Part shown: positions 1 through 6,885 of the stretch, one piece after another | Layout of the letters: each line of letters starts with the position of its first letter | Position numbering within the stretch: the first letter of the stretch is position 1 | DNA from: Planctomycetota bacterium | GTDB lineage: Bacteria > Planctomycetota > J058 > J103 | DNA: 7,314 nucleotides | Direction of reading: 5' to 3' | NCBI GenBank assembly: GCA_003694875.1 | Contig: RFJN01000231.1 | Location: forward strand, 1-7,314 | The notes under the pieces: model-generated | The model's input: only the letters and a program-made list of their open reading frames with translations | Databases searched by the model: none | What the model was told of the DNA's origin: nothing | Position numbers and translations under genes: made by a program

Positions 1-1
1 G

Positions 2-49
2 CCCCAGCCGGCCCCGTCGCAGCAGGCGGACGCGGTGCGCGAGAGCTGA
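2..49 (+). CDS. Possible 3' end of an upstream gene (partial)
   Basis: A reading frame enters from the left edge and ends at TGA 47-49, giving the tail PQPAPSQQADAVRES. All 15 sense codons end in G or C, which matches the codon use of the clear genes downstream; the other two forward frames do this less consistently. A Pro/Gln/Ala-rich polar tail is a common C-terminus but identifies no family. Sixteen codons are too few for a firm call, and in DNA this GC-rich an open frame of this length can arise by chance. Function unknown. Confidence 0.3.
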   Translation, partial: PQPAPSQQADAVRES

Positions 50-227
50 CGCGCGCGCTCGCGCTCGGATGGGCCGCCCCCTGCGCTTCATGGCCGCCTC
101 CCGGCCGCGTGCGACGCGCGGGTGGGTGAGAGGAAATAGGTGATCCACGTATTGCCGTTGGTCCGCGGCCGGGCGACCCTCGTCTCGGGTCGTTCGATCG
201 GGGTACGCAGGGAGGAAAGACAACGGC

Positions 228-1052
228 ATGCAACGACACGTGACGAGGTGCGCGGGCGTGCGGTGGCTCGTGCTCGCGCTCGGGCTGGGCTGCGGTCTCG
301 CCGGTCGTGCGGCGCGGGCGGTGACGTACACGCTGGTGGAGGCGGGCAGCACGCACCCGGGATCGGGAGGATTCGCTGGATTCGATCTGTTCGAGGCCGG
401 TCACCCGGCGCCGGGTACGACGGAATTTCCTTACCTGCAGACGTTCACGGCCGGGCACGACGGCAACCTGTCCACCGTCCACTTCGGGTATTTCGAGGCC
501 GACCCGTATTCGACGTCCTGGGACGCGGTGATCGGGCCATTTTCCGTCTACAACCTCGGCCCGGCGGGCTACCAGCCCGGCCAGACGCTCGCAGCGGGCG
601 CCCCCGGCGTCAAGTGGGCGTGGGAGCTGCCGTACGAGCTTCCACACGCCATTACGCCCGGAAACAACGCCTACGGCTACGGGACGGGCGCGATACGGTT
701 CGACGGCAGTGGTCCGCCGCAGTTCGGCGTGGTGCAGGCCGGCGACGTGATCGCGGTCGTATTCGACGGGCGCATCACGGATCCGAATGCGCCGCCGGAG
801 GTGCAGCTCGGCCGCCCCTACGGCGACGCGTCGGGACCGGCGCCCTATGCCGGCGGCAGCGCGTACATGATCGATCCGGTCACGGGCTTGGTGACCGAGA
901 AACCCGACCGCGACTACTGGGTCGAGTGGGAGATCTACGTCGAGGACAGCGGCCTGCGATTCGGATCGGTGGGCGCGGTGCCCGAGCCCGCCTCCCTCGC
1001 CCTCGCGGCCGTCGCGTTCCTTGCCCTCGCGGTCGCGCGGCGGCTTCGCTGA
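228..1052 (+). CDS. Secreted PEP-CTERM sorting-domain protein, function unknown
   Basis: The 274-residue product has a signal peptide: a basic N-terminus (residues 1-12), a hydrophobic core (about 13-26) and a likely cleavage site after ARA at residue 31. The C-terminus is a canonical PEP-CTERM tail: VPEP at 251-254, a hydrophobic segment rich in Ala, Leu and Val, then the basic end ARRLR. In this family the tail is recognised by an exosortase in the inner membrane, cut, and the protein is delivered to the outer surface or extracellular polymer. The mature part (about 32-245) is rich in Gly, Pro, Tyr and acidic residues. A stretch near residue 65 (FTAGHDGNLSTVHFGYF) resembles the beta-sandwich openings common in such proteins, but I recognise no catalytic domain. 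The ATG follows GGAGG at 211-215 with 12 bases between, and the signal peptide fits this start. The gene stands alone, with a terminator after it. The sorting class is firm; the function is unknown. Confidence 0.88.
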   Translation: MQRHVTRCAGVRWLVLALGLGCGLAGRAARAVTYTLVEAGSTHPGSGGFAGFDLFEAGHPAPGTTEFPYLQTFTAGHDGNLSTVHFGYFEADPYSTSWDAVIGPFSVYNLGPAGYQPGQTLAAGAPGVKWAWELPYELPHAITPGNNAYGYGTGAIRFDGSGPPQFGVVQAGDVIAVVFDGRITDPNAPPEVQLGRPYGDASGPAPYAGGSAYMIDPVTGLVTEKPDRDYWVEWEIYVEDSGLRFGSVGAVPEPASLALAAVAFLALAVARRLR

Positions 1053-1076
1053 CCCGCAGCCGCCTTTGATCGTCCG

Positions 1077-1125
1077 GCAACGCCTCGCCCCCGCGCTCAC
1101 GCACGGGGGCGAGTTGCTTGTCTGT
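1077..1125 (+). terminator. Intrinsic terminator of the PEP-CTERM gene
   Basis: A perfect 10-base inverted repeat, CTCGCCCCCG (1084-1093) and CGGGGGCGAG (1104-1113), is separated by 10 bases. The outer GCAA (1077-1080) can also pair with TTGC (1114-1117) across a three-base bulge. A T-containing run (TTGCTTGTCTGT) follows the stem, as expected for Rho-independent termination, although it is not a pure T tract. It starts 24 bases after the stop codon of the PEP-CTERM gene and separates that gene from the beta-oxidation genes. Confidence 0.8.
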
Positions 1126-1171
1126 CCGCCCCCTGCTTGGCGCACGGCACGACGCGCGACGCGGCGGGTGG

Positions 1172-1189
1172 AAAACGAACGTGCGTTTT
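1172..1189. promoter_or_regulatory. Near-perfect palindrome, candidate operator of the fad operon
   Basis: AAAACGAACGTGCGTTTT is an 18-base palindrome centred between 1180 and 1181. Sixteen of its 18 positions are symmetric; only the pair 1178/1183 breaks it. It is A/T-rich at both ends in otherwise GC-rich DNA and lies 62 bases ahead of the acyl-CoA dehydrogenase start. Fatty-acid degradation genes in proteobacteria are often controlled by TetR-family repressors (PsrA, FadP, FadR types) that bind palindromes of about this size and release DNA on binding acyl-CoA. Assigning this site to such a regulator is inference. I could not recognise a convincing -35/-10 pair around it. Confidence 0.5.
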
Positions 1190-1251
1190 GTTAGCGTTGG
1201 CGCGTCGCGTCATGGGGCGCGGCTCGGCGCAGAGCGGAGAGAGGATCGCAC

Positions 1252-3117
1252 ATGACAGCGCAGACGCAGCCACCGGCCGAGGCGCCCGCCAACGACGGCA
1301 GCGTTCCGGCGTCCGGCCCGGCCACCCCGCCCGGCGGAGGCTTCCTGACCCGTCCCGTCCCCGAGCACGTCTTCACCCGCGAGCAGCTCGACGAGGATGT
1401 GTGCATGCTCGCCGAGGAGATCGATCGCTTCTGGGAAGAGCAGGTGCTCGGCAACCTCGAGAAGATCGAGAACAAGGCCGAGATCGAGGTGGACGGCGCG
1501 CGGGTGCCCATCGCGGTGCACCTGCTGCGAAAGGTGGCCGAACTCGGGCTGCTCGCGGTCGATCTGCCCGAGGAATACGGCGGGCTCGAGGCGGACAAGC
1601 GCACGAGCGGACGCGTTGCCGAATGCCTGCGCGGCTGCTCCTCCATGGCCGTCACGATCGGCGCGCACGCCGGCATCGGTACCCTGCCGATCGTGTACTT
1701 CGGCACCGAGGAGCAGAAGGCGAAGTGGCTGCCGAAGCTCGCCACCGCCGAACTCGTGAGCTGCTACGCGCTCACCGAGCCGGGCGCCGGTTCGGACGCG
1801 CTCGCGGGCAAGAGCACCGCACAGCTCGTGCGCGGCGAGGACGGCGAGCCCTCGCACTACGAGCTCACCGGCGAGAAGATCTGGATCTCCAACGGCGGCT
1901 GGGCCGATGTCGCGATCGTGTTCGCGCGCCTCGACGGCGCCTACTCGGCCTTCATCGTCGATCTGAACCAGCCCGGGGTCAGCCGCGGCGCCGAGGAGAA
2001 GAAGATGGGCATCCTCGGCTCGTCGACCACCACCCTGAGCTTCGACCGGGCGCGCGTCGAACTCGACGCCATGCTCGGCAAGCCCGGTGACGCCCCAAAG
2101 ATCGCCTTCAACATCCTCTATCTCGGACGCCTCAAGCTCGGGATCGGCGATCTCGGCAGCTGCAAGTACACGATCGATCGCACGATCGCCTTCGGTCGCG
2201 AGCGCAAGCAGTTCGGCCAGCCGGTGATCACCTTCGGCATGCAGAAGGCCAAGCTTGCCGAGATGGTGTGGAAGACGTTCGCGCTCGACGCGCTGTGCTA
2301 CCGGGTGCTCGGTGCGATCGACGATGCGATCGAGGCGGCGGGCGGCTCGGCGAGCGAGATCGCGGTGCTGCGGCGCTTCGGCCTCGAGACCTCGGCGATC
2401 AAGATCCTCGGCTCCGAGACGCTCATGCGCGTGGCCAACCATGCGGTCCGCATGCACGGCGGCTACGGCTTCAGCGCCGAGTACCACGTCGAGCGCGTCA
2501 TGCGCGACAACGTCGTCGACACGATCTTCGAGGGCACGAACGACATCAATCGTCTCGTGCTCTATGGCGAACTGACCCGGGGGGCGTACGGAGGTACCCT
2601 CGAGCTGCGCCCCTACCTCGAGCGCGTGCACGCCGCGCTGCGATCCGGCCGGCTCGCGGCGCGCGAGGCGGACGGCCCCTTCGCCGATCTGGTGGGGCGT
2701 GTGGAGGGGCTCAAGCGCGCGTTCGCCTATGTGCTCGAACGCACCCTGATCGGGGTCGGCAAGGACGTGCGGGTGCGGCAGCAGCCCATGGCGGCGCTGT
2801 CCGACGGCGTGATCGCGCTCTATGCCGCCGAGAGCGCGCTCGTGCGTGCCCGCATGCTCGCTGCGCAGCAGGACTGCGCGACCGACCGCAAGGCCGCGCT
2901 CGAGGCGTGCGCGCGGCTCGCGGTCGCGCACGCGGCCGCGACGGTCGAGCAGATCGGAGAGTGCGCGCTCGCGCACCTCGGTCGGCCCGGCGAGACGGGG
3001 CGGCAGCGTTCGGAACTCGGCGCGCTTCTTGCCATCGGCAAGCGCGCGGTCGACCGCTACACGCTCGAGGACGTGCTTGCCACCTTCGCGATCGAGCAGG
3101 GCCGCTATCCGTTCTGA
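1252..3117 (+). CDS. fadE: Acyl-CoA dehydrogenase, VLCAD / Bacillus FadE-like
   Basis: This 621-residue flavoenzyme should catalyse the first beta-oxidation step, oxidising acyl-CoA to trans-2-enoyl-CoA with FAD and passing electrons to an electron-transfer flavoprotein. After a Pro/Ala/Gly-rich leader (1-30, probably disordered) comes the helical N-terminal domain (about 40-165). The middle beta domain follows, with the flavin-contact motifs CYALTEPGAGSD (171-182) and KIWISNGGWAD (209-219). The C-terminal helical domain includes RKQFGQP (318-324) and IFEGTNDI (425-432). E427 in that last motif matches the catalytic glutamate of the VLCAD group. About 180 further residues form the C-terminal extension typical of VLCAD/ACAD9 and B. 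subtilis FadE; E. coli FadE is much longer and built differently. Long or very long acyl chains are therefore the likely substrates, though chain length cannot be read from sequence. AGAGG at 1240-1244 sits seven bases before the ATG. It is the first gene of the operon, and no ETF gene is nearby. Confidence 0.93.
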   Translation: MTAQTQPPAEAPANDGSVPASGPATPPGGGFLTRPVPEHVFTREQLDEDVCMLAEEIDRFWEEQVLGNLEKIENKAEIEVDGARVPIAVHLLRKVAELGLLAVDLPEEYGGLEADKRTSGRVAECLRGCSSMAVTIGAHAGIGTLPIVYFGTEEQKAKWLPKLATAELVSCYALTEPGAGSDALAGKSTAQLVRGEDGEPSHYELTGEKIWISNGGWADVAIVFARLDGAYSAFIVDLNQPGVSRGAEEKKMGILGSSTTTLSFDRARVELDAMLGKPGDAPKIAFNILYLGRLKLGIGDLGSCKYTIDRTIAFGRERKQFGQPVITFGMQKAKLAEMVWKTFALDALCYRVLGAIDDAIEAAGGSASEIAVLRRFGLETSAIKILGSETLMRVANHAVRMHGGYGFSAEYHVERVMRDNVVDTIFEGTNDINRLVLYGELTRGAYGGTLELRPYLERVHAALRSGRLAAREADGPFADLVGRVEGLKRAFAYVLERTLIGVGKDVRVRQQPMAALSDGVIALYAAESALVRARMLAAQQDCATDRKAALEACARLAVAHAAATVEQIGECALAHLGRPGETGRQRSELGALLAIGKRAVDRYTLEDVLATFAIEQGRYPF

Positions 3118-3173
3118 GCGTCGGGGACCGAGCCACAACCAACACGAGATCCGGGGCCGCAGGGCGACCCGAA

Positions 3174-3179
3174 AGGAGG
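3174..3179 (+). promoter_or_regulatory. Perfect Shine-Dalgarno site of the thiolase gene
   Basis: AGGAGG lies four bases before ATG 3184, within the A/G-rich run AAAGGAGGAGA. It is the strongest ribosome binding site in the window and fixes the thiolase start. The other two operon genes have weaker sites, so the thiolase may be translated more efficiently; that last point is inference. Confidence 0.8.
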
Positions 3180-3183
3180 AGAC

Positions 3184-4332
3184 ATGCAGGTTCGTAACGT
3201 GGGGATCGTGGACTTCGCCCGTTCGCCGATCGCGCGCGCCAAGGGCGGAGCGCTCAACGCGCTGACCAGCCTCGAGATCGGCGCCCAGGTGCTGCGCAAG
3301 CTGCTCGGCCGCAACGAGGCGGTGCCGCGCGACCGGATCGAGCACCTTGTGGCCGGCTGCGCCTTTCCCGAGGCGGAGCAGGGGCTGAACATCGCGCGCG
3401 GCCTCGTGGTGAAGGCGGGGCTGCCCGAGAGCGTCGCCGCGAGCACCGTCAACCAGTTCTGCGGCAGCTCGCAGCAGAGCACCATGATGCTGGCCGATGC
3501 GATCGCGCTCGGCAAGGGCGATATCGGGATCTCGGTCGGGCTCGAGCACATGGCGCGCGTGCCCATGGGCGGCTTCAACCCCTTCTACGATCCGGAGCTC
3601 TACCAGAAGCAGTTCTACATGGGCATGGGCGAGACGGCGGAGAACCTCGCGCGCGACGGCAACATCTCGCGCGAGGAGCAGGAGGCGTTCGCCATGGAGA
3701 GCCACCGGCGAGCGCTCGCCGCCTGGGCCGAGGGGGCGTTCGATCGCGAGGTCGTGGCGATCGAGCTGCCTGGCGGCGGCCGCTTCGAGCGCGACGAGTG
3801 CCCGCGCGAGCCCGATCCGGAGAAGATCCGCGCGCTCAAGCCCGCGTTCCTCAAGGACGGCACCGTCACCGCGGCGACGAGTTCGCCGGTCACCGTCGGG
3901 GTGGGCGCCATGATCCTCATGGCCGAGGACGTGGCGGCCGAACTCGGCATCCCGCTGCGGGCACGCATCGTGACCACCGCCGTGGCCGGCGTCGACTGGA
4001 CGCGCATGGGCAAGGGGCCGATCCCCGCCACCGAGAAGGCGCTCGCGCGTGCCGGGCTCACGATCGATCGGATCGACGTGATCGAACTCAACGAGGCGTT
4101 CGCCGCGCAGGCGCTCTACGTCATGCGGCAGGCGAACTTCCCCCACGAGAAGACGAACGTGCTCGGCGGCGCGATCGCGCTCGGCCACCCGCTCGGCATG
4201 TCCGGGGTGCGCATCATCGGCACCGCGGTCACCGCGCTCGAGCGTCGCGGGGGGCGCTACGGGCTCGCCACCATGTGCGTGGGCGGTGGACAGGGGGTGA
4301 CCACCATCGTCGAACGCGTGGACGCGGGATGA
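3184..4332 (+). CDS. fadA: Acetyl-CoA C-acyltransferase (3-ketoacyl-CoA thiolase)
   Basis: This 382-residue thiolase should perform the last beta-oxidation step, cleaving 3-ketoacyl-CoA with CoA to acetyl-CoA and a shortened acyl-CoA. Its length is normal for the family (about 380-400). The full catalytic set is visible: nucleophile C93 in VNQFCGSS, N303 in NEAF, H335 in GHPLG, and the acid/base C365 in CVGGGQG near the end. The N-terminal thiolase fold spans about 1-255 and the C-terminal fold the remainder. Between two fadE- and fadN-type genes, a degradative role is much more likely than a biosynthetic acetoacetyl-CoA thiolase role. A perfect AGGAGG sets the start, 66 bases after fadE. One conserved loop is unusual: residues 227-242 have T232 and V238 where most thiolases have Asn and Asp (see findings). 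The TGA stop overlaps an in-frame ATG for the next gene, probably not its real start. Confidence 0.93.
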   Translation: MQVRNVGIVDFARSPIARAKGGALNALTSLEIGAQVLRKLLGRNEAVPRDRIEHLVAGCAFPEAEQGLNIARGLVVKAGLPESVAASTVNQFCGSSQQSTMMLADAIALGKGDIGISVGLEHMARVPMGGFNPFYDPELYQKQFYMGMGETAENLARDGNISREEQEAFAMESHRRALAAWAEGAFDREVVAIELPGGGRFERDECPREPDPEKIRALKPAFLKDGTVTAATSSPVTVGVGAMILMAEDVAAELGIPLRARIVTTAVAGVDWTRMGKGPIPATEKALARAGLTIDRIDVIELNEAFAAQALYVMRQANFPHEKTNVLGGAIALGHPLGMSGVRIIGTAVTALERRGGRYGLATMCVGGGQGVTTIVERVDAG

Positions 4333-4421
4333 TCGGTGTGCGCCCGTCGGGGAGCCCGGCGCGCGAGCACGGGCCGGAAGGGAGTTCAACCGCGTCACGA
4401 ACAGGGATAGACGGCAAAGCC

Positions 4422-6755
4422 ATGAACGATACCCACAACGCAGCCGACGGCGGTTTCGGCACCGTCGCGGTGATCGGCTCCGGCCTGATGGGGCGCGGGA
4501 TCGCGGCGTTCTGCGCCGATCGCGGCCTGCAGGTGCAGCTCTACGATCTCGAGGAGAAGATCGCGCGCAAGGCGATCGAGATCCTCACCGACCCGAAGGC
4601 GAAGATCCCCCTGATCATGAGCCCCAAGAGCGCGCGCCGCATCACGCCGCTCGCGCTCGAGGCCCTGCCCGAGCGGCTCGGCGAGGCCACACTGATCATC
4701 GAGGCGGTGCCGGAGGTGCTCAAGATCAAGCTCTCCACCTTCGAGCAGGTGGACGCGCACCGGGCGCCGGGCTCCATCGTGGCCACCAACACCTCGGGTC
4801 TCAGCATCCACGCCATGGCCGAGGGGCGCAGCGACGATTTCCGCGCGCACTTCCTCGGGGTGCACTTCTTCAACCCGGTGCGCTACATGGACCTCGTCGA
4901 GCTGATCCCGATCGAGAGCACCGATCCCGCGGTGCTCGAGCGCATGCGCAACTGGCTCGCCGCCGCCGGAAAGAGCCCGGTGATCGGGCGCGACACACCC
5001 AACTTCATCGCCAACCGCGTGGGTGTGTACGCCATGATGAAGGCGGTCGAACTCATGCAGCGCTACGGCCTGACGATCGAGGAAGTCGACATGGTGACCG
5101 GCCCGCCGATCGGCGCGCCCAAGACCGGCACCTTCCGGCTCGCCGACCTCGTCGGGCTCGACACCCTGCTGCACGTGGCGCGCAACTCGTACGAGCGCTG
5201 CACCGACGATCCCGAGCGCGACATCTTTCGCCCCGCGCCGTTTCTCGAGCGCATGGTCGAGCAGGGGCTGCTCGGTGACAAGACCGGCAAGGGGTTCTAC
5301 CGCAAGCGACGCGACGACAAGGGGCGGCGGATCATCGAGACGCTCGATCTCGAGAGCTTCGAGTACCGGCCGCAGAGTAAGCCGCGTTCGGACGCGGTGC
5401 GCGTCGCCAAGAGCTGGAGCCGTCCCCGCGACCGGATCCGCGCGCTGCTTACCTACGACGACCAGGATCGGATCTGCCGCTTCGCGCGCCACCTCGTGCT
5501 CGCGGTGGGGGTGTATGCGCTCGAGCGTGTGGGCGAGATCGCCGATGATGCCGCCACGATCGACCTCGCGCTGCGCGCCGGCTTCGGGCGCGATCTCGGT
5601 CCGATCGAGTCGCTCGATGCGGTGGGGCTCGAGCGGTGTGTGCGCTGGTGCCGCGAGCTGCAGATCCGCGTGCCGGAGCGGCTCGAGCAGGCGGCCTGTC
5701 GCGGCGAGACGCTCGCGCCGCGGCCGCCCGCGCCGCCGCACGTGATCGATCTCGCCGCCCTCGCGCGCGCGGGCCGCGTGGTGCGCGAGAACCTGAGCGC
5801 GCGCCTCGTCGATCTCGGCGACGGGGTGCTGTGCTGCGAGCTCGACCACAAGATGGTGCCGGCCATGAATCCGGTCGACGACTACATCATCGCCATGCTC
5901 GCGCAGGCGCACGAGGAGATCGCGAGCGGCAACTTCCGCGCGCTCGTGATCGGCAACCAGGCAAAGAACTTCTGCGCCGGTGCGCAGCTGCAGCTCGTGC
6001 TCGAACTCTCGCGCGCGGGCGAGTTCGACCGGATCCGCGAGGTGGCGCGCGCGCTGCAGACCGTCAACCTCATGAACCTGCACGCCCCGTTCCCCGTCGT
6101 CGTGGCGCCGCACGGCATGACGCTCGGCGGCGGGCTCGAGATCGCACTCGGCGCCCAGCGGCGGGTCTGTCACGCCGAGCTGTACTGCGGACTCGTCGAG
6201 GTGGGCGTCGGGCTCGTGCCGGCCGGCGGGGGCTGCTACCTGCTGTTGCGCAACATGTTCGAGCGCATGGCGAAGCGCAATCCCGGCCCCATGCCGCCGA
6301 TCCAGCGTGCGTTCGAGCTGATCGGCTTCGGGACGGTCAGCCGCTCGGCGTTCGACGCCATGGAAAAGGGGCTCGTCCGCAAGGACGACGTGGTCGTGTT
6401 CCCGAAGCAGGAACTGATCGCGCGCGCCAAGCAGACCGCACTCGCCATGCTCGAGAACTTCGAGCGCACCGAGCCCATGGCCCTGCCGCTGCCGGGCGAG
6501 GAGGGCTACCTCGTGCTCGAGGACGCGATCGAGAACATGCGCAAGGCGGGCAAGATCACCGAGCACTCGGCGCGTATCGCACGGGTGCAGGCGCGCATCC
6601 TCACCGGTGGTCCGGACGCCGACATCCTCCGGCCCACCCCGCCGGAGACGGTGCTCGAACTCGAGCGCGAGGGCTTCGTCGAGCTGTGTGCCACGCCCGA
6701 GTCGCAGCAGCGCATGGAGCACATGCTCAAGAAGGGCAAGCCGCTGATCAACTGA
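4422..6755 (+). CDS. fadN: 3-hydroxyacyl-CoA dehydrogenase/enoyl-CoA hydratase fusion, FadN-like
   Basis: This 777-residue bifunctional enzyme hydrates trans-2-enoyl-CoA and oxidises the 3-hydroxyacyl-CoA with NAD+. The Rossmann domain comes first (about 13-193): GSGLMG at 19-24, and D42 as likely ribose contact. Catalytic residues of 3-hydroxyacyl-CoA dehydrogenases are present: S125 in NTS, H148 in HFFNP, E160 in ELIP, N198 in NR. Two C-terminal dehydrogenase repeats follow (about 195-295 and 355-420). The crotonase domain (about 455-640) has oxyanion-hole motifs FCAGA (517-521) and LGGG (568-571) and both catalytic glutamates, E573 and E593. Both activities thus look intact. The order matches B. 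subtilis FadN (789 residues), the reverse of E. coli FadB. The start was chosen because the Rossmann strand begins about 12 residues later. The ribosome site is weak (AGGGA, 4403-4407, 14 bases away). An ATG at 4329 would add 31 residues, but the codons just before 4422 look non-coding. Confidence 0.92.
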   Translation: MNDTHNAADGGFGTVAVIGSGLMGRGIAAFCADRGLQVQLYDLEEKIARKAIEILTDPKAKIPLIMSPKSARRITPLALEALPERLGEATLIIEAVPEVLKIKLSTFEQVDAHRAPGSIVATNTSGLSIHAMAEGRSDDFRAHFLGVHFFNPVRYMDLVELIPIESTDPAVLERMRNWLAAAGKSPVIGRDTPNFIANRVGVYAMMKAVELMQRYGLTIEEVDMVTGPPIGAPKTGTFRLADLVGLDTLLHVARNSYERCTDDPERDIFRPAPFLERMVEQGLLGDKTGKGFYRKRRDDKGRRIIETLDLESFEYRPQSKPRSDAVRVAKSWSRPRDRIRALLTYDDQDRICRFARHLVLAVGVYALERVGEIADDAATIDLALRAGFGRDLGPIESLDAVGLERCVRWCRELQIRVPERLEQAACRGETLAPRPPAPPHVIDLAALARAGRVVRENLSARLVDLGDGVLCCELDHKMVPAMNPVDDYIIAMLAQAHEEIASGNFRALVIGNQAKNFCAGAQLQLVLELSRAGEFDRIREVARALQTVNLMNLHAPFPVVVAPHGMTLGGGLEIALGAQRRVCHAELYCGLVEVGVGLVPAGGGCYLLLRNMFERMAKRNPGPMPPIQRAFELIGFGTVSRSAFDAMEKGLVRKDDVVVFPKQELIARAKQTALAMLENFERTEPMALPLPGEEGYLVLEDAIENMRKAGKITEHSARIARVQARILTGGPDADILRPTPPETVLELEREGFVELCATPESQQRMEHMLKKGKPLIN

Positions 6756-6778
6756 TCGCGACCGCGGGCCGTGGTGGC

Positions 6779-6830
6779 GTGTGGCGACGCGCCGGTGGGG
6801 GCTGCGAAGCCCGCCGGCGCGTCGTCGCGT
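6779..6830 (+). terminator. Long stem-loop after the fad operon, probable terminator
   Basis: GACGCGCCGG (6786-6795) and CCGGCGCGTC (6814-6823) form a perfect 10-base stem. The pair 6785/6824 extends it, and wobble or Watson-Crick pairs could carry it out to about 6779/6830. Inside, GGGCT (6799-6803) and AGCCC (6808-6812) pair around a GCGA tetraloop of the stable GNRA class. It begins 23 bases after the stop of the FadN-type gene, where an operon terminator is expected. No T-run follows, so it could instead stabilise the 3' end of the mRNA or act together with Rho. Confidence 0.6.
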
Positions 6831-6885
6831 TGTGGCGGGCTCGCGGCCACTGGCGCTTCGGCTCCCAGGCCGGCATCCTGACACC

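Noticed and set aside
37..64. Seven-base inverted repeat GCGCGAG / CTCGCGC around the possible first stop codon
   Set aside because: Short, with a 14-base loop, made only of CG-rich runs common here and with no T-run; too weak to call a terminator.
140..1069. A 309-codon plus-strand frame overlapping the PEP-CTERM gene, starting at GTG 140
   Set aside because: Its Arg/Gly-rich translation lacks any domain, while the overlapping frame has a signal peptide, a PEP-CTERM tail and a ribosome site.
1188..1216. Possible sigma-70 promoter beginning at TTGTTA
   Set aside because: No acceptable -10 hexamer lies 16-18 bases downstream, so no promoter is called.
4354..4374. Five-base stem GCCCG / CGGGC between the thiolase and FadN-type genes
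   Set aside because: Short GC stem with an 11-base loop and no T-run; expected by chance in this composition and not evidence for a terminator inside the operon.
1210..4398. A 1062-codon open frame on the minus strand, antisense to fadE and fadA
   Set aside because: Strong G/C at third positions suppresses stops in the antisense frame of high-GC genes. The translation is rich in Arg, His, Glu and Ala with no recognisable domain, whereas the plus-strand proteins have complete catalytic motifs.
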